Of a stretch of 64,000 nucleotides of DNA, positions 54,922 to 63,985 are shown in pieces (positions within the stretch are counted from its first letter, which is position 1; every line of letters begins with the position of its first letter). Location of the stretch: contig JBBDYH010000064.1 in the NCBI GenBank assembly GCA_040901795.1, positions 1 to 64,000 on the forward strand, in the 5' to 3' direction. The translations under genes and the position numbers were made by a program. The notes below the pieces were generated by a model, which made no database searches, was not told where the DNA came from, and was given only the letters and a program-made list of their open reading frames with translations. The stretch is from JBBDYH01 sp040901795 (GTDB lineage: Bacteria; Planctomycetota; Planctomycetia; Pirellulales; JALHPA01).

Positions 54922-57900
54922 CGCACCTGAGACTCTGATGTGGAACGATCGAGGGCTACCGCCACGCTGGCCGTCGAAGAGGGAGTAGCGGCGGGCGCTT
55001 GCCGGTGAAATACTTCCGTAGAGCTGCGTTCCATGATTGCGCTGGACGGCAGCCGCGCGAGGTCGTCGCCGCTTGTGTCGCGCGGCAGAACGCGGTGCAA
55101 CACCGCGGCAACGACCGCTAGCCCGACGCCCAAGAGCGCCGCCTGGGCCAACACGATCGCCGGCTCGGGGTAGGCCAGCGCCAGCACGCCAAGCCCCACA
55201 CCGATTGCCATGAGCCAGCGCGGCCGACGCAGCGGCGCCGCATAGAGTGCCAGCAACACAACCGCCAATGCGATCGAAGACGCGATAAAGACAATCGTGC
55301 TGCGGCGAGCGATTCGAGCCGTCAACGACTGGCCGTTGCCGATGACGCTGAACAGGTAAACGTTCATCAATTCGGGCGCCTCCGGTTCGCGGAGCGTCTC
55401 GGTCCAGTCCTCCAAGTCCGCCTGGTCGAGTAAGTTGGATCGCGACCAGTGCAGCCCTTCCCACATCCATCTGAACTCGGGAGTCAAATTAGAGCTAGAC
55501 ATGAGCAAGTGCTGGTTCCGCGGCACGATCAGTTGCCAGTACAGACGGCGAAGTGGAATGCCTTCGCCAAAATCCGGAACATTCAGCGCCACCGACGAAC
55601 CGCTGGCACTGTTCAAATACGGGTAACGCAGCTCCAACGTGTGCGTTCTCGCCGTCGTGGGCAGGGCGACAATCAAGATGTTGCCGTTGTGGAGCGTTGG
55701 TCGAACGGATTGGGCGTCGAGGAGCGCTTCAAGTTCGCTGGCATCTACCTCGGGAGGCAGGCTCAATGAAATCCGCGGCTCAGCGGTGCTGATTCGAAAA
55801 ACAGCCCGCTCCTGCCGCGACCGATCGGCGAGCCAGGTTTGGATCCAGGCGCGCTCCACGACCGCCGCGCCTGCAGAGGGGCGTTCTTGTACGACGACCG
55901 ACAGCGGCACGGTACTGGCTGCGGTGGCCGCCGTCAAACGAAATTGTGTGTCGCCGGGCTTTCCTGGCTCGATCAGCTTCCAACTACCGGCGCGCACTTC
56001 AGCGGCCATGCCCGTCGCGCACTCGACTTCCAGAGTATTGCTCGCAAACTCGCCCTGGAGCGGCATGAGGAGCGGAATGTCGAGCGGAACCGTGGTCGCC
56101 GGACGCAGTTCGTCCAGCGGAAGATGGAATCGGCTGACCACCTCGACCGAGCCGATGCAGGGTTCGGGAAGCTCCAACTGCATCCGCAAGCTTTGGTCGC
56201 TTTGTTGATCATCGGCAGTCACTTCCGGTTGAATCCGCTCGTAATTGACATACATCTCGATACCGTTCGCCGCCGCTACGCCAGACGGCAGCGCGAAGCT
56301 CAACCGATCGATCGGCTCATAGAACACCTGATACTGAAAGCGCTGTTCGACGTCCACACCGCTGCGACCGATGGCCGCCGAATTGGCCACACTTACCGTG
56401 ATCTTCTGCGGCTGGACGGCCAGGCCCGCGACGTACTTGGCGTTGGCGCGCTCAGCACGAAAGATCTGCGAATCCTGACGCCGTGAGGGAAGCCTGAGCG
56501 TCGCCGGCGCGCGCTGCCTGCTGAGAGCCACAAGCTGGTCCGTTCTGGTCGCCAGTTCCACGTTGTCGTCCGGCACAATGGCCACGGTGGCGGGTCCCAC
56601 GATGGCCTCTTTGAGCACGGGCAGGTGGAGCTCGATATCGCCAGGATTCGCCGAGTGCGATCGGTGGGCGCGAACGGTGATTTCGACATCGCCGACCATC
56701 GCCTCCACGAAGGGCAGCTTCATCCGCGCGTCCTCGCCGCTTACGACCGACTTGAGATCGACGATCGACGCCGGACCGATCTCATCGACTTGCCATCCGG
56801 GAATGTCCAGTTCGAGCGAAAAAACTTTAGCGCCGCGAATGGAGTACTTCAACCGCGCTTCGAGCTTCGTCTGAAACGCATCGACGTAATAGATGTATTC
56901 CGGGTCAACCGTGATGCGCGGCTGACGCGGCACCACACTCGCCGTAAGCTCATAGGGCTGGCCAACGTACTCGAACGCAGCCAGCAAGTCTCGCCGCTGA
57001 AGATCCTCGGTCGGCTCGTCGATCTGCCGCACGCGAGAGCGGTTCTCCCAGACCACTTGCCAATCACTGGTGACCACCACGCCGATCTGCCCGCCCTGTC
57101 GATGAGCCACAGCCTCGATAACTTCGAATCCGGCCAGCTCCAGCTTCTCCGGTTGCGTAATGTCAAAAGCGCGCTCGGTGACCAGATTGACTTCAACGGG
57201 CCCCAGGGTCGGCTTATCCAGCTTGACTTCGACTAACGAGCTGGTGGCATCCATCGTCGTGACGGTGTAACCCGGTTTCGGTCCGCCGGCGAGCGATGCG
57301 CCTTTGGGAAGCCGCACACCAAATCGCTCGAACGCAGCGCCGAAGCTGCGCACGTTCAATGTCGCATCGCTCGTGACGCTGCGGCCGTCGATCCTGATCA
57401 ACACCTGGCCGCTGCTTTCCAGAACCGGTCCGGCAATCGCCGCGGAGCGGTCCCCCGCAGACCAGGTCAGGGCGAAATCGCCGCCGATACCGAGCAGGTT
57501 GATGGTCGACGATCCGTCGGCGGTTGTGACCTCCGGAACCAGGTCCGCGGGCGTCGCCGAGGCAATAACTTTCGCGATGGGAACCCGTAGCGAAAGCTCG
57601 GAAGTTGCGGCCCGCGGCAACGAGAGCGAGAGCTTTTGGATTCCGCCGATCGCCGTCAAGGGCGCCCGGAGTTTGAGCGTCAGTCGATGAACGCCGCCGT
57701 TGGTGCCACGCAGCCAGGCCTTGTATTGCCGACTCGCCTCATCGTAGTCGATCAAAGAATCTCCGTCGCCCTCGTACTCGATCGGCCCTTCCAGCACGAC
57801 GCGACCCAAGCCTAAGGGCACTTGGACCCATTCGGATCCGACCACTTGCACGTCAAACCGAGCCGTCAAGAGCGCCTGCTGGCCATTGGTCTCCCCCTCG

Positions 57901-58355
57901 ATGAGGGCCTGTTGCAGGCTGTACTTCGGGAGCTCATGGCCTGGTGGGACTGGACCCTGCTTGAGCCGCAACAGCTCGAGGAAGTCCTCGTAGCTGAACC
58001 CCGGCACGGGCACCAGCTTGCCGCTCTTATCGCGGAGGTACATGACCTCCGGCCGAAGCTCCTCGACGGCAGGCGGCCGGCTGCTGCCGGAGACGCCTTT
58101 CTCGCTTTTCTCGCGGTCTCCGGCGACCGAAGCCGTCTCGGGCGTTCGCTCAGTAGGACGCTCGTTTTGGGTCTCTGCAGCCTTTGTTGATGCGCCCGAC
58201 TTTCGCGCGTCGGTGGGTTGATTCCGTGTGCCGGCCGATACCGCGGTGGAAGTCTCTGCGTCCGATGGCTCAAAAGTAGTAGGCGATTGTCCAAAAGCGC
58301 CCACCAGGGGAATACAAATCACCAGCAGCAGCATAGACAACCGGATGCTGTGCAA
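54918..58355 (-). CDS. Large membrane-anchored protein, unit A of the same family
   Basis: 1145 aa by TTG start at 58355; ATG 58334 is an alternative. TTG is preferred because it adds an Arg to the signal peptide (SIRLSMLLLVICIPLVGAFG) and has AAAGGG eight bases upstream. After a Thr/Glu-rich linker (25-100), a KLVPVP motif (113-118) is followed by FSYEDFLELLRLKQG, then a beta-rich ectodomain (about 140-1000) and a three-helix C-terminal block (about 1015-1090: TIVFIASSIALAVVLLALYA, WLMAIGVGLGVLALAYPEPA). A 55-residue cytoplasmic tail ends the chain. It is upstream in the same operon as the 2417-aa protein and shares its unit plan. Confidence 0.75.
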   Translation of the reverse strand: MHSIRLSMLLLVICIPLVGAFGQSPTTFEPSDAETSTAVSAGTRNQPTDARKSGASTKAAETQNERPTERTPETASVAGDREKSEKGVSGSSRPPAVEELRPEVMYLRDKSGKLVPVPGFSYEDFLELLRLKQGPVPPGHELPKYSLQQALIEGETNGQQALLTARFDVQVVGSEWVQVPLGLGRVVLEGPIEYEGDGDSLIDYDEASRQYKAWLRGTNGGVHRLTLKLRAPLTAIGGIQKLSLSLPRAATSELSLRVPIAKVIASATPADLVPEVTTADGSSTINLLGIGGDFALTWSAGDRSAAIAGPVLESSGQVLIRIDGRSVTSDATLNVRSFGAAFERFGVRLPKGASLAGGPKPGYTVTTMDATSSLVEVKLDKPTLGPVEVNLVTERAFDITQPEKLELAGFEVIEAVAHRQGGQIGVVVTSDWQVVWENRSRVRQIDEPTEDLQRRDLLAAFEYVGQPYELTASVVPRQPRITVDPEYIYYVDAFQTKLEARLKYSIRGAKVFSLELDIPGWQVDEIGPASIVDLKSVVSGEDARMKLPFVEAMVGDVEITVRAHRSHSANPGDIELHLPVLKEAIVGPATVAIVPDDNVELATRTDQLVALSRQRAPATLRLPSRRQDSQIFRAERANAKYVAGLAVQPQKITVSVANSAAIGRSGVDVEQRFQYQVFYEPIDRLSFALPSGVAAANGIEMYVNYERIQPEVTADDQQSDQSLRMQLELPEPCIGSVEVVSRFHLPLDELRPATTVPLDIPLLMPLQGEFASNTLEVECATGMAAEVRAGSWKLIEPGKPGDTQFRLTAATAASTVPLSVVVQERPSAGAAVVERAWIQTWLADRSRQERAVFRISTAEPRISLSLPPEVDASELEALLDAQSVRPTLHNGNILIVALPTTARTHTLELRYPYLNSASGSSVALNVPDFGEGIPLRRLYWQLIVPRNQHLLMSSSNLTPEFRWMWEGLHWSRSNLLDQADLEDWTETLREPEAPELMNVYLFSVIGNGQSLTARIARRSTIVFIASSIALAVVLLALYAAPLRRPRWLMAIGVGLGVLALAYPEPAIVLAQAALLGVGLAVVAAVLHRVLPRDTSGDDLARLPSSAIMERSSTEVFHRQAPAATPSSTASVAVALDRSTSESQVR

Positions 58356-58632
58356 GACGAAAACCCTTTTGCCTGAAGGCGATGCGCACACAGAATATGC
58401 GCCCGGACCGGAACTGCAGATGAGACGCGAAGCGGAGCTACTCCGTATTCTAGCCACCCCGGCCGCAAACTTGAAGCCGCCATCAAAACCGCTCCGACCG
58501 GCAATGTCGGTGACAACCTCGCTCGGAATGTTGCCAAAACGCCACCGTTGCGTTTGCACAACATTCCCCGTGGGGTAGGGTTGCCAGACGGACACGCGTC
58601 AGGCATGTCATTTCGGTATGGAGTAAGTAGTT

Positions 58633-58992
58633 ATGCGTCGCATCATCTATGCTAGCGCGGCGGCAGCCGTGCTGGCCAGCAGCACGGGTTGCCAGCAATG
58701 TTGGGATTCGTTCCGGCGGTTTGAGGCCTGGAAGTTCCACACCGTCTTCGGCCGATCACCCGAAGCCTATGACCAGGTAGTGGCCATGCCCGCCACCCTA
58801 GCTTCGCCGGTCTGCGATCCGATCACGACTTATTCGCCGATTGGCGCCATCGCATCACCCGCCGCGACGATTTCACCCTCGCCGGATTGTGCCTGTTCAA
58901 GCTCGACGGTCACTACCGTTCCTTCGCTGCCGGGAACACTGCCACCAGGGACGACGTTTGGGCTGAGTACGCCCGGGCCGACGGGGCAATAG
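58633..58992 (+). CDS. Small lipoprotein
   Basis: 119 aa. MRRIIYASAAAAVLASSTGC has a lipobox ending at Cys20 (SSTG-C). The mature part begins QQCWDSFRRFEAWKFHTVFG, then a Ser/Thr/Pro-rich, low-complexity C-terminal half with TPGPTGQ at the end. It resembles short planctomycete lipoproteins of unknown role. GGAG about 11 bases before ATG 58633. It is divergent from the giant operon (leader 277 bases) and ends 3 bases before purQ's stop on the other strand. Confidence 0.65.
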   Translation: MRRIIYASAAAAVLASSTGCQQCWDSFRRFEAWKFHTVFGRSPEAYDQVVAMPATLASPVCDPITTYSPIGAIASPAATISPSPDCACSSSTVTTVPSLPGTLPPGTTFGLSTPGPTGQ

Positions 58993-58995
58993 CCG

Positions 58996-59799
58996 CTACC
59001 CAAAGTACTCCACCGCATTCTGAAACAGCCGCAGGCCGTCGCCGGGGTCGCGGCCCTCGCCACGGGTCCAGCGGGGATGGTGCGTGCGGTCGATGTGTCG
59101 CTCAGGATGGGGCATCAGACCGAGGGCCAGGCCGGTCGCGTCGCACACGCCGGCCACGTCGCTGGCTGAACCGTTGGGATTGGCCGGATAGGCAACTTGC
59201 GGGTCGGTCGAGACGGAGAATGTCCAATTCTGCTCGCCGGGCGATGCTGTGTAGCGCAGCGCGATTTGCTCGCGATCGGCCAGGTCTTGCAGAATCGACA
59301 GTGATCGCGCCACGAACCGTCCCTCGCCGTGGGCCACAGGTACGTACATCGATTCGATGCCGCGCAAGAAAACACATCGCGGCGAGGTGGTGTTCATCGA
59401 CACCCAGCGGTCCTCAAACTTACCGGAGCGGTTCCAATCGAGTGTGACCGGCGGACCATGCACCGGGTCGTCCTCCAACAATAGTCCGCACTTCACCATC
59501 ACCTGAAAGCCGTTACAGATGCCGAGCACGAGTTTGCCCGCATCGCGAAATGCACGCATCTGTTCGCCGAGGTGGTGATAGATCTGGTTGGCGAGGATGC
59601 GCCCGCTGGCGATGTCGTCGCCGTAGCTGAAGCCGCCAGGCAGGCAGAGGATTTGGAAGCCGTCGAGCAATTTCGGTTGTTCGAGGAGACGGTTAACGTG
59701 GATGAGCTCGGTTTTCGCGCCCGCGCGCTCGAAGGCAAACACGGACTCGCCGTCGCAGTTAGTGCCGGGGGCTCGAAGGACGATGCAGCGGGGAGGCAT
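58996..59799 (-). CDS. purQ: FGAM synthase glutaminase subunit PurQ
   Basis: 267 aa. Supplies ammonia from glutamine to PurL in the fourth step of purine synthesis. Class I amidotransferase signatures: VLRAPGTNCDGESVFAFERA, LPGGFSYGDDIASGRILANQ, the nucleophile Cys in VLGICNGFQVMVKCGLL, and the His-Glu pair in GLALGLMPHPERHIDRTHHP. Length matches PurQ of the larger type (about 260-295). The gene lies 117 bases after purL, with a GGGTTCGG run and palindromic repeat in between, unlike the tight coupling usual for this pair. Confidence 0.95.
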   Translation of the reverse strand: MPPRCIVLRAPGTNCDGESVFAFERAGAKTELIHVNRLLEQPKLLDGFQILCLPGGFSYGDDIASGRILANQIYHHLGEQMRAFRDAGKLVLGICNGFQVMVKCGLLLEDDPVHGPPVTLDWNRSGKFEDRWVSMNTTSPRCVFLRGIESMYVPVAHGEGRFVARSLSILQDLADREQIALRYTASPGEQNWTFSVSTDPQVAYPANPNGSASDVAGVCDATGLALGLMPHPERHIDRTHHPRWTRGEGRDPGDGLRLFQNAVEYFG

Positions 59800-59805
59800 G
59801 GACTA

Positions 59806-59899
59806 AGGGTTCGGGGTTCGGGGTTTGGGGTTCAGAGTTGGAGTTCAGCCTCCAGGCTGTCTGGGGCGTGCACAAACAAGCTCAAGCTTGCACTCCAAC
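59806..59899. repeat. Compound repeat: GGGTTCGG run plus inverted palindrome
   Basis: GGGTTCGGGGTTCGG and related units run over 59806-59835, directly followed by GGAGTTCAGCCTCCAGGCTG (59840-59859) and a partner arm (59877-59899, CAAGCTCAAGCTTGCACTCC..). This is the same layout as 19415-19506. It lies between purL and purQ. Confidence 0.85.
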
Positions 59900-59916
59900 T
59901 ATCAGGCGGCCAGTGG

Positions 59917-62886
59917 CTACCACCTGAGCGGGCGCTGCCAGGCTTCCTTCAATTCCTCGAGCGGTAAATCGATTACGTGATCTGGGCTATCGGGATCAAA
60001 GTCGACGATCTGCAATCGACCGTTCGCCGTCACTTCGCCGATTGCGGCGTGCGGTATGCTGCCGATCGCCTTCTCGAAATGCAGCACCTCGTCGGCCCGC
60101 ACCTCGCAGATAAATCGGGTATTCGACTCGCTGAACGAGAGCAAGGCATTGACCGCATTGGGCCGATCGGCGAATTGACCAACATCGATGGCATGTGGCA
60201 CTTGTGCCAGGTAAACTCGCGCGCCCAGTTCGCCCGCGAACGCCATCTCTGCCAACGCCACGGCCAGTCCGCCTTCACTCAGGTCGTGGCAGGCGCGGAC
60301 ATAGCCGGCTTCAATCGCCCGATGGATGCCGGCGAACGTCCCTTTTGCACGTGCCGGATCAATGCCCGGCACGTGGCCGCCCGCCAAATCGGCGACTAGC
60401 GCCAGGTGAGAGCCGCCCAGCTCGTCGTTGGTTTCGCCCACTAAGTACAGTACGTTGCCCGCCTGCTTCAGGTCCATCGTCACGCAACGACGTACATCGG
60501 AGACGTGCCCCATAGCGCTGATTAGAAGCGACGGCGGAATGGCGATGGTGTGCTTCGCGCCAATCGAGTCGGTGTAGCGAAACTCATTGTTGAGGCTGTC
60601 CTTGCCGCTGATGAAGGGCGTGCCCAGCGCCACGGCGACGTCATAGCAAGCAATCGCCGCACGGACGAGCGACCCAAAGGTTTCGGCGCGCTCGCAATCG
60701 CCCCAACAGAAGTTGTCGAGGATCGCGATCCGCTCAGGATCGGCGCCCACGGCTACGCAATTGCGGATCGCCTCGTCAATGGCGCTTCCGGCCATGTGGT
60801 AGGCGTCAAAATCGCCGTAACGCGGGTTCATGCCGCAGGCGATTGCGAGCCCGCGCTGCGAGCCAAGCACCGGCCGCACGACGGCGGCGTCGCCAGGCCC
60901 GTCATTGTTTGCGCCGACGAGCGGCTTAACGACGCTGCCGCCTTGCACTTCGTGATCGTATTGGCGGATCACCCATTCCTTGCTACAGACATTGAGCGAG
61001 CCCAGGATTTGCAACAGCGCGTCGTTGCAATCGAGCGTAACCTCGCTCGACCAATTCGTCGGTATCTCCGGCGCTGGCGAGTACGCCGCTTCTCGCACGA
61101 CCGGCGGGCGGCCGCGGTGGAGAAACTGCATGGAAAGATCGGCAACCCGCTGGCCCTGATAGAGCAACTGCAGCCGACCGGTGGGCACGAACCGGCCAAT
61201 GATCGTCGCCTCGACGCGTTCTTCGTCGCAGAGCGCGCGGAACTCGTCCCACTGGTCCGGACCGACCGAGAGCACCATTCGCTCCTGGGCCTCGGAGATC
61301 CAAATCTCAGTGTACCAAAGACCCTCATACTTGAGCGGCACGCGATCGAGCCAGACTTCGGCGCCGATCTCCTCTCCCATTTCACCCACCGCGCTACTGA
61401 ACCCGCCGGCGCCGCAGTCGGTGATGGCGTGGAACAAACCTCGGTCCCGGGCGCGCAGCACGAGGTCGAGCACCATCTTCTCGGTGATCGCATTCCCGAT
61501 CTGCACGGCGCCCCCGGAAAGCGACTCGCTTTCGCTGGTCAATTCCGCGGAGCTGAACGTCGCGCCATGGATGCCGTCTCGGCCGGTGCGGCCGCCGAGG
61601 GCGACGATATGGTCGCCCGCGCGCGGCTCTTTGTGCGACTTGTCGCGCGGAATCAGGCCCACGTTGCCGCAATACACCAGCGGGTTACCAAGATAACGCG
61701 GGTCGAAGTAGACCGCGCCGTTGACTGTGGGAATGCCCATGCGGTTCCCGTAATCGCGGACGCCCGCCACGACCCCTTTCATCATGCGCTGAGGGTGTAG
61801 CACGCCGGGGGGCAACGAGTCGGCCGGCGTATCGGGCGGAGCAAAGCAAAAGACATCCGTGTTGCAGACCGGCTTGGCGCCCAGGCCGGTGCCGAGCGTG
61901 TCGCGGATGACGCCCCCGATGCCGGTGTTGGCGCCGCCGTAGGGTTCCAGCGCCGAGGGATGGTTGTGCGTCTCGACCTTGAAGCAAACGTTGTAATCGT
62001 CATCGAAGCGGACGATGCCGGCGTTGTCTTTGAAGACGCTCACGCACCAATCTTCGTCGCCCAGCGTTTCGCGGATTTTTGAAGTGGCGGCGAAGATTGT
62101 TTCCTTGAGCAGGTTCTCGAATCGCCGCTCCCCTTCCGGCCCACGATACGCCACGCGCCCGCCAAGCGTCTTGTGGCTGCAATGCTCGCTCCACGTTTGT
62201 GCGAGCGTTTCAAGTTCGGCATCGGTTGGATCGCGGCCCAGCTCGCGGAAATGAGCCTGAATCGTTTTCATTTCCGCGAGCGAAAGGTAGAGCTGCCCTT
62301 CCCGGCTGAGCTTTACAAGTGCCGGTTCGTTGAGTTCGCGAATCGGCACGGTGACTAGCCGAAAGCGGTACTCCGAGCCAAGCTCGAGCCGATCGAACAG
62401 CAGCGGGCCCACGATCACTTGCTCGATCGCATCGTTCGCCAGAACTTTCGAGGCGAGCTGGCCAAGCTGCTCATCGGTCAGGCCCGCGATCCAGTATTTT
62501 CGCAGCGTGCGAACCGCGGTGGCCGCAAAGCCGAAGTCGCCTATAGCGGCCAGCGTGCTTTGGGCGACCGGATCCATGACGCCGGGCTTCAGCAACAAGT
62601 GGACGAGGTGCGCCGTGTTCGCTGCGGCATTTCCGTTCGGATCGAAGGCGAGACCTGGATCGCGCGCTGGGGCCACGACGGTTGTTTCGACGACCCGATC
62701 GCTCAACAGCTCGAGCGCCAGGCGTTCAACCTGCTCGCGATTGAGGTCTCCCTCGATCAAATAACCATGTGCAGCCGTAACGTTTAGATTCGCGGCCAGA
62801 CCGAGCTCCGCGACGTCGGCGGCGACGCGCTCGGCTGCGCGGTTCGGCTGCCCGGGCGCAGGATGAACATCAACTTCCCACAGCAT
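59917..62886 (-). CDS. purL: PurL with an N-terminal PurS-like domain
   Basis: 989 aa; FGAR amidotransferase synthetase subunit. The first about 85 residues (MLWEVDVHPAPGQPNRAAER and GLAANLNVTAAHGYLIEGD) resemble a PurS domain, normally a separate small protein; fused here. The FGAM synthase core follows: TWSEHCSHKTLGGRVAYRG, CFKVETHNHPSALEPYGGAN, GIGGVIRDTLGTGLGAKPVC, then GGRTGRDGIHGATFSSAEL and a second AIR-synthase-like half from about 600 (GSQRGLAIACGMNPRYGDFD, DLSEGGLAVALAEMAFAGE). The gene overlaps the 3' end of tyrA by 17 bases. ATG 62886 chosen because the PurS-like domain begins there. Confidence 0.95.
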   Translation of the reverse strand: MLWEVDVHPAPGQPNRAAERVAADVAELGLAANLNVTAAHGYLIEGDLNREQVERLALELLSDRVVETTVVAPARDPGLAFDPNGNAAANTAHLVHLLLKPGVMDPVAQSTLAAIGDFGFAATAVRTLRKYWIAGLTDEQLGQLASKVLANDAIEQVIVGPLLFDRLELGSEYRFRLVTVPIRELNEPALVKLSREGQLYLSLAEMKTIQAHFRELGRDPTDAELETLAQTWSEHCSHKTLGGRVAYRGPEGERRFENLLKETIFAATSKIRETLGDEDWCVSVFKDNAGIVRFDDDYNVCFKVETHNHPSALEPYGGANTGIGGVIRDTLGTGLGAKPVCNTDVFCFAPPDTPADSLPPGVLHPQRMMKGVVAGVRDYGNRMGIPTVNGAVYFDPRYLGNPLVYCGNVGLIPRDKSHKEPRAGDHIVALGGRTGRDGIHGATFSSAELTSESESLSGGAVQIGNAITEKMVLDLVLRARDRGLFHAITDCGAGGFSSAVGEMGEEIGAEVWLDRVPLKYEGLWYTEIWISEAQERMVLSVGPDQWDEFRALCDEERVEATIIGRFVPTGRLQLLYQGQRVADLSMQFLHRGRPPVVREAAYSPAPEIPTNWSSEVTLDCNDALLQILGSLNVCSKEWVIRQYDHEVQGGSVVKPLVGANNDGPGDAAVVRPVLGSQRGLAIACGMNPRYGDFDAYHMAGSAIDEAIRNCVAVGADPERIAILDNFCWGDCERAETFGSLVRAAIACYDVAVALGTPFISGKDSLNNEFRYTDSIGAKHTIAIPPSLLISAMGHVSDVRRCVTMDLKQAGNVLYLVGETNDELGGSHLALVADLAGGHVPGIDPARAKGTFAGIHRAIEAGYVRACHDLSEGGLAVALAEMAFAGELGARVYLAQVPHAIDVGQFADRPNAVNALLSFSESNTRFICEVRADEVLHFEKAIGSIPHAAIGEVTANGRLQIVDFDPDSPDHVIDLPLEELKEAWQRPLRW

Positions 62887-63715
62887 CACGGATTCGCTTC
62901 GCCTCCTTGAGTAGTCGGTCGAGCCGACGCTCGTTGCCACGCTCGATCGCCGCGCGAAACCCGGCCAGCGATCTTTCCAACCGGCCGAGAGCTTTCAACA
63001 GGTTATCCGGGTTGTCCAGCAGTATCTGTGTCCATAGTTCGACGTCGCCCGCTGCAATCCGCGTGCAATCGCGCCAACCGCCCGCCGTAAGCGGCAGATC
63101 CTGCTCGGATGTCGAGCGGGCCAGCGCGGCGGCGACCAGATGCGGCAAATGGCTGGTGGCGGCCAAGGCTCGGTCGTGCGCCGCCGGCGACATGACCATC
63201 ACCGAGGCGCCCAGCGCCGACCAAAAGTCCGCCGTCCGTTGCAGATCCTCTTCGCGGGTCTTGCGCGTCGGCGTTACCACGACGACCCGGCCGTCGAACA
63301 GGTTCGCGCGGGCATGTTCGCAGCCGATCTTTTCGCTGCCGGCCAAGGGATGACTGCCGACAAATGCGACCGAGCGGGGCAACGCGCCGTTGAGTTGACG
63401 GACGATCGACGATTTCGTGCTGCCGGCGTCGGTCAGCAGGGCGCCCTCCGGGCAAGCGGCTGCGGCTTCGCGAACGTGGCGGGCAATCGATCTCACCGGC
63501 GTACAGACGACGACGAGCTCCGCGTCGCGGACTCCCTCGGCCAGGTCTTGGGTCGCACGCTGAACTGCGCCGGCGGCCTTGGCCTTTTGCAAGCTTTCCG
63601 GCCGGCGTCCCACGCCGACGACCTGACGGGCCAGCTTTCGCTCGCGCAGCGCCAAGCCGATCGAGCCGCCGATCAGCCCTACGCCGACAATTGCAACCGT
63701 GTCCCAATGCTTCAT
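62870..63715 (-). CDS. tyrA: Prephenate/arogenate dehydrogenase
   Basis: 281 aa. NAD(P)-dependent oxidative decarboxylation to hydroxyphenylpyruvate in tyrosine synthesis. Rossmann signature VAIVGVGLIGGSIGLALRER at the N-terminus, then VVVCTPVRSIARHVREAA, LLTDAGSTKSSIVRQLNGAL and the catalytic-site SHPLAGSEKIGCEHARANLF (His in SHP-x-AG), HDRALAATSHLPHLVAAALA and the C-terminal helical domain. It lacks an ACT domain, so allosteric control is not apparent. First gene of the tyrA-purL-purQ set, with purL overlapping by 17 bases; upstream lies a repeat-rich spacer. Confidence 0.9.
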   Translation of the reverse strand: MKHWDTVAIVGVGLIGGSIGLALRERKLARQVVGVGRRPESLQKAKAAGAVQRATQDLAEGVRDAELVVVCTPVRSIARHVREAAAACPEGALLTDAGSTKSSIVRQLNGALPRSVAFVGSHPLAGSEKIGCEHARANLFDGRVVVVTPTRKTREEDLQRTADFWSALGASVMVMSPAAHDRALAATSHLPHLVAAALARSTSEQDLPLTAGGWRDCTRIAAGDVELWTQILLDNPDNLLKALGRLERSLAGFRAAIERGNERRLDRLLKEAKRIRDAVGS

Positions 63716-63733
63716 GAGCGCTACTGCCGGCCT

Positions 63734-63806
63734 TGTAGCCGAAGTCGCCAGACTTCGGGGTTTCTGCGCTGAAAACGGCCCGGAACTCTGGCGAGTTCCG
63801 CTACGG
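63734..63806. repeat. TAGCCGAAGTC hairpin plus inverted copy
   Basis: TGTAGCCGAAGTCGCCAGAC (from 63734, arm completed by TTCGG) and CCGGAACTCTGGCGAGTTCC (from 63779, continuing GCTACGG) belong to the family found at 31905-32002, here in opposite orientation and separated by about 20 bases, in the tyrA upstream spacer. Confidence 0.85.
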
Positions 63807-63855
63807 TGGTTGCCGTTCTTGTACCATATTAGGCGTTCGCTGAGCAGTGGGCGGC

Positions 63856-63861
63856 TATAAT
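63856..63861 (+). promoter_or_regulatory. TATAAT box, weakly supported
   Basis: GGCGGCTATAATGCGGAC contains a consensus -10 on the plus strand; no convincing -35 is present, and the gene it might serve lies beyond the window. Confidence 0.25.
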
Positions 63862-63891
63862 GCGGACAGTCGTCAGGATTTGTACATCTCT

Positions 63892-63985
63892 GTAGGGAAC
63901 GGCCTCCGTGCCGTTCCGTTAGGCGAGTTGATGTAGCTATGTCTATTCGCGCTTCCGGAACGCCGCAGAGGGCGTTCCCTACGGA
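63892..63985. repeat. GTAGGGAACG inverted repeat
   Basis: GTAGGGAACGGCCTCCGTGC (from 63892) and its inverted partner TTCCGGAACGCCGCAGAGGG (from 63953, continuing CGTTCCCTACGGA) form a large cruciform-capable element near the right edge of the window. Confidence 0.8.

Noticed and set aside
60550..61800. Plus-strand open frame (416 aa)
   Set aside because: Antisense to purL, whose identity is certain.
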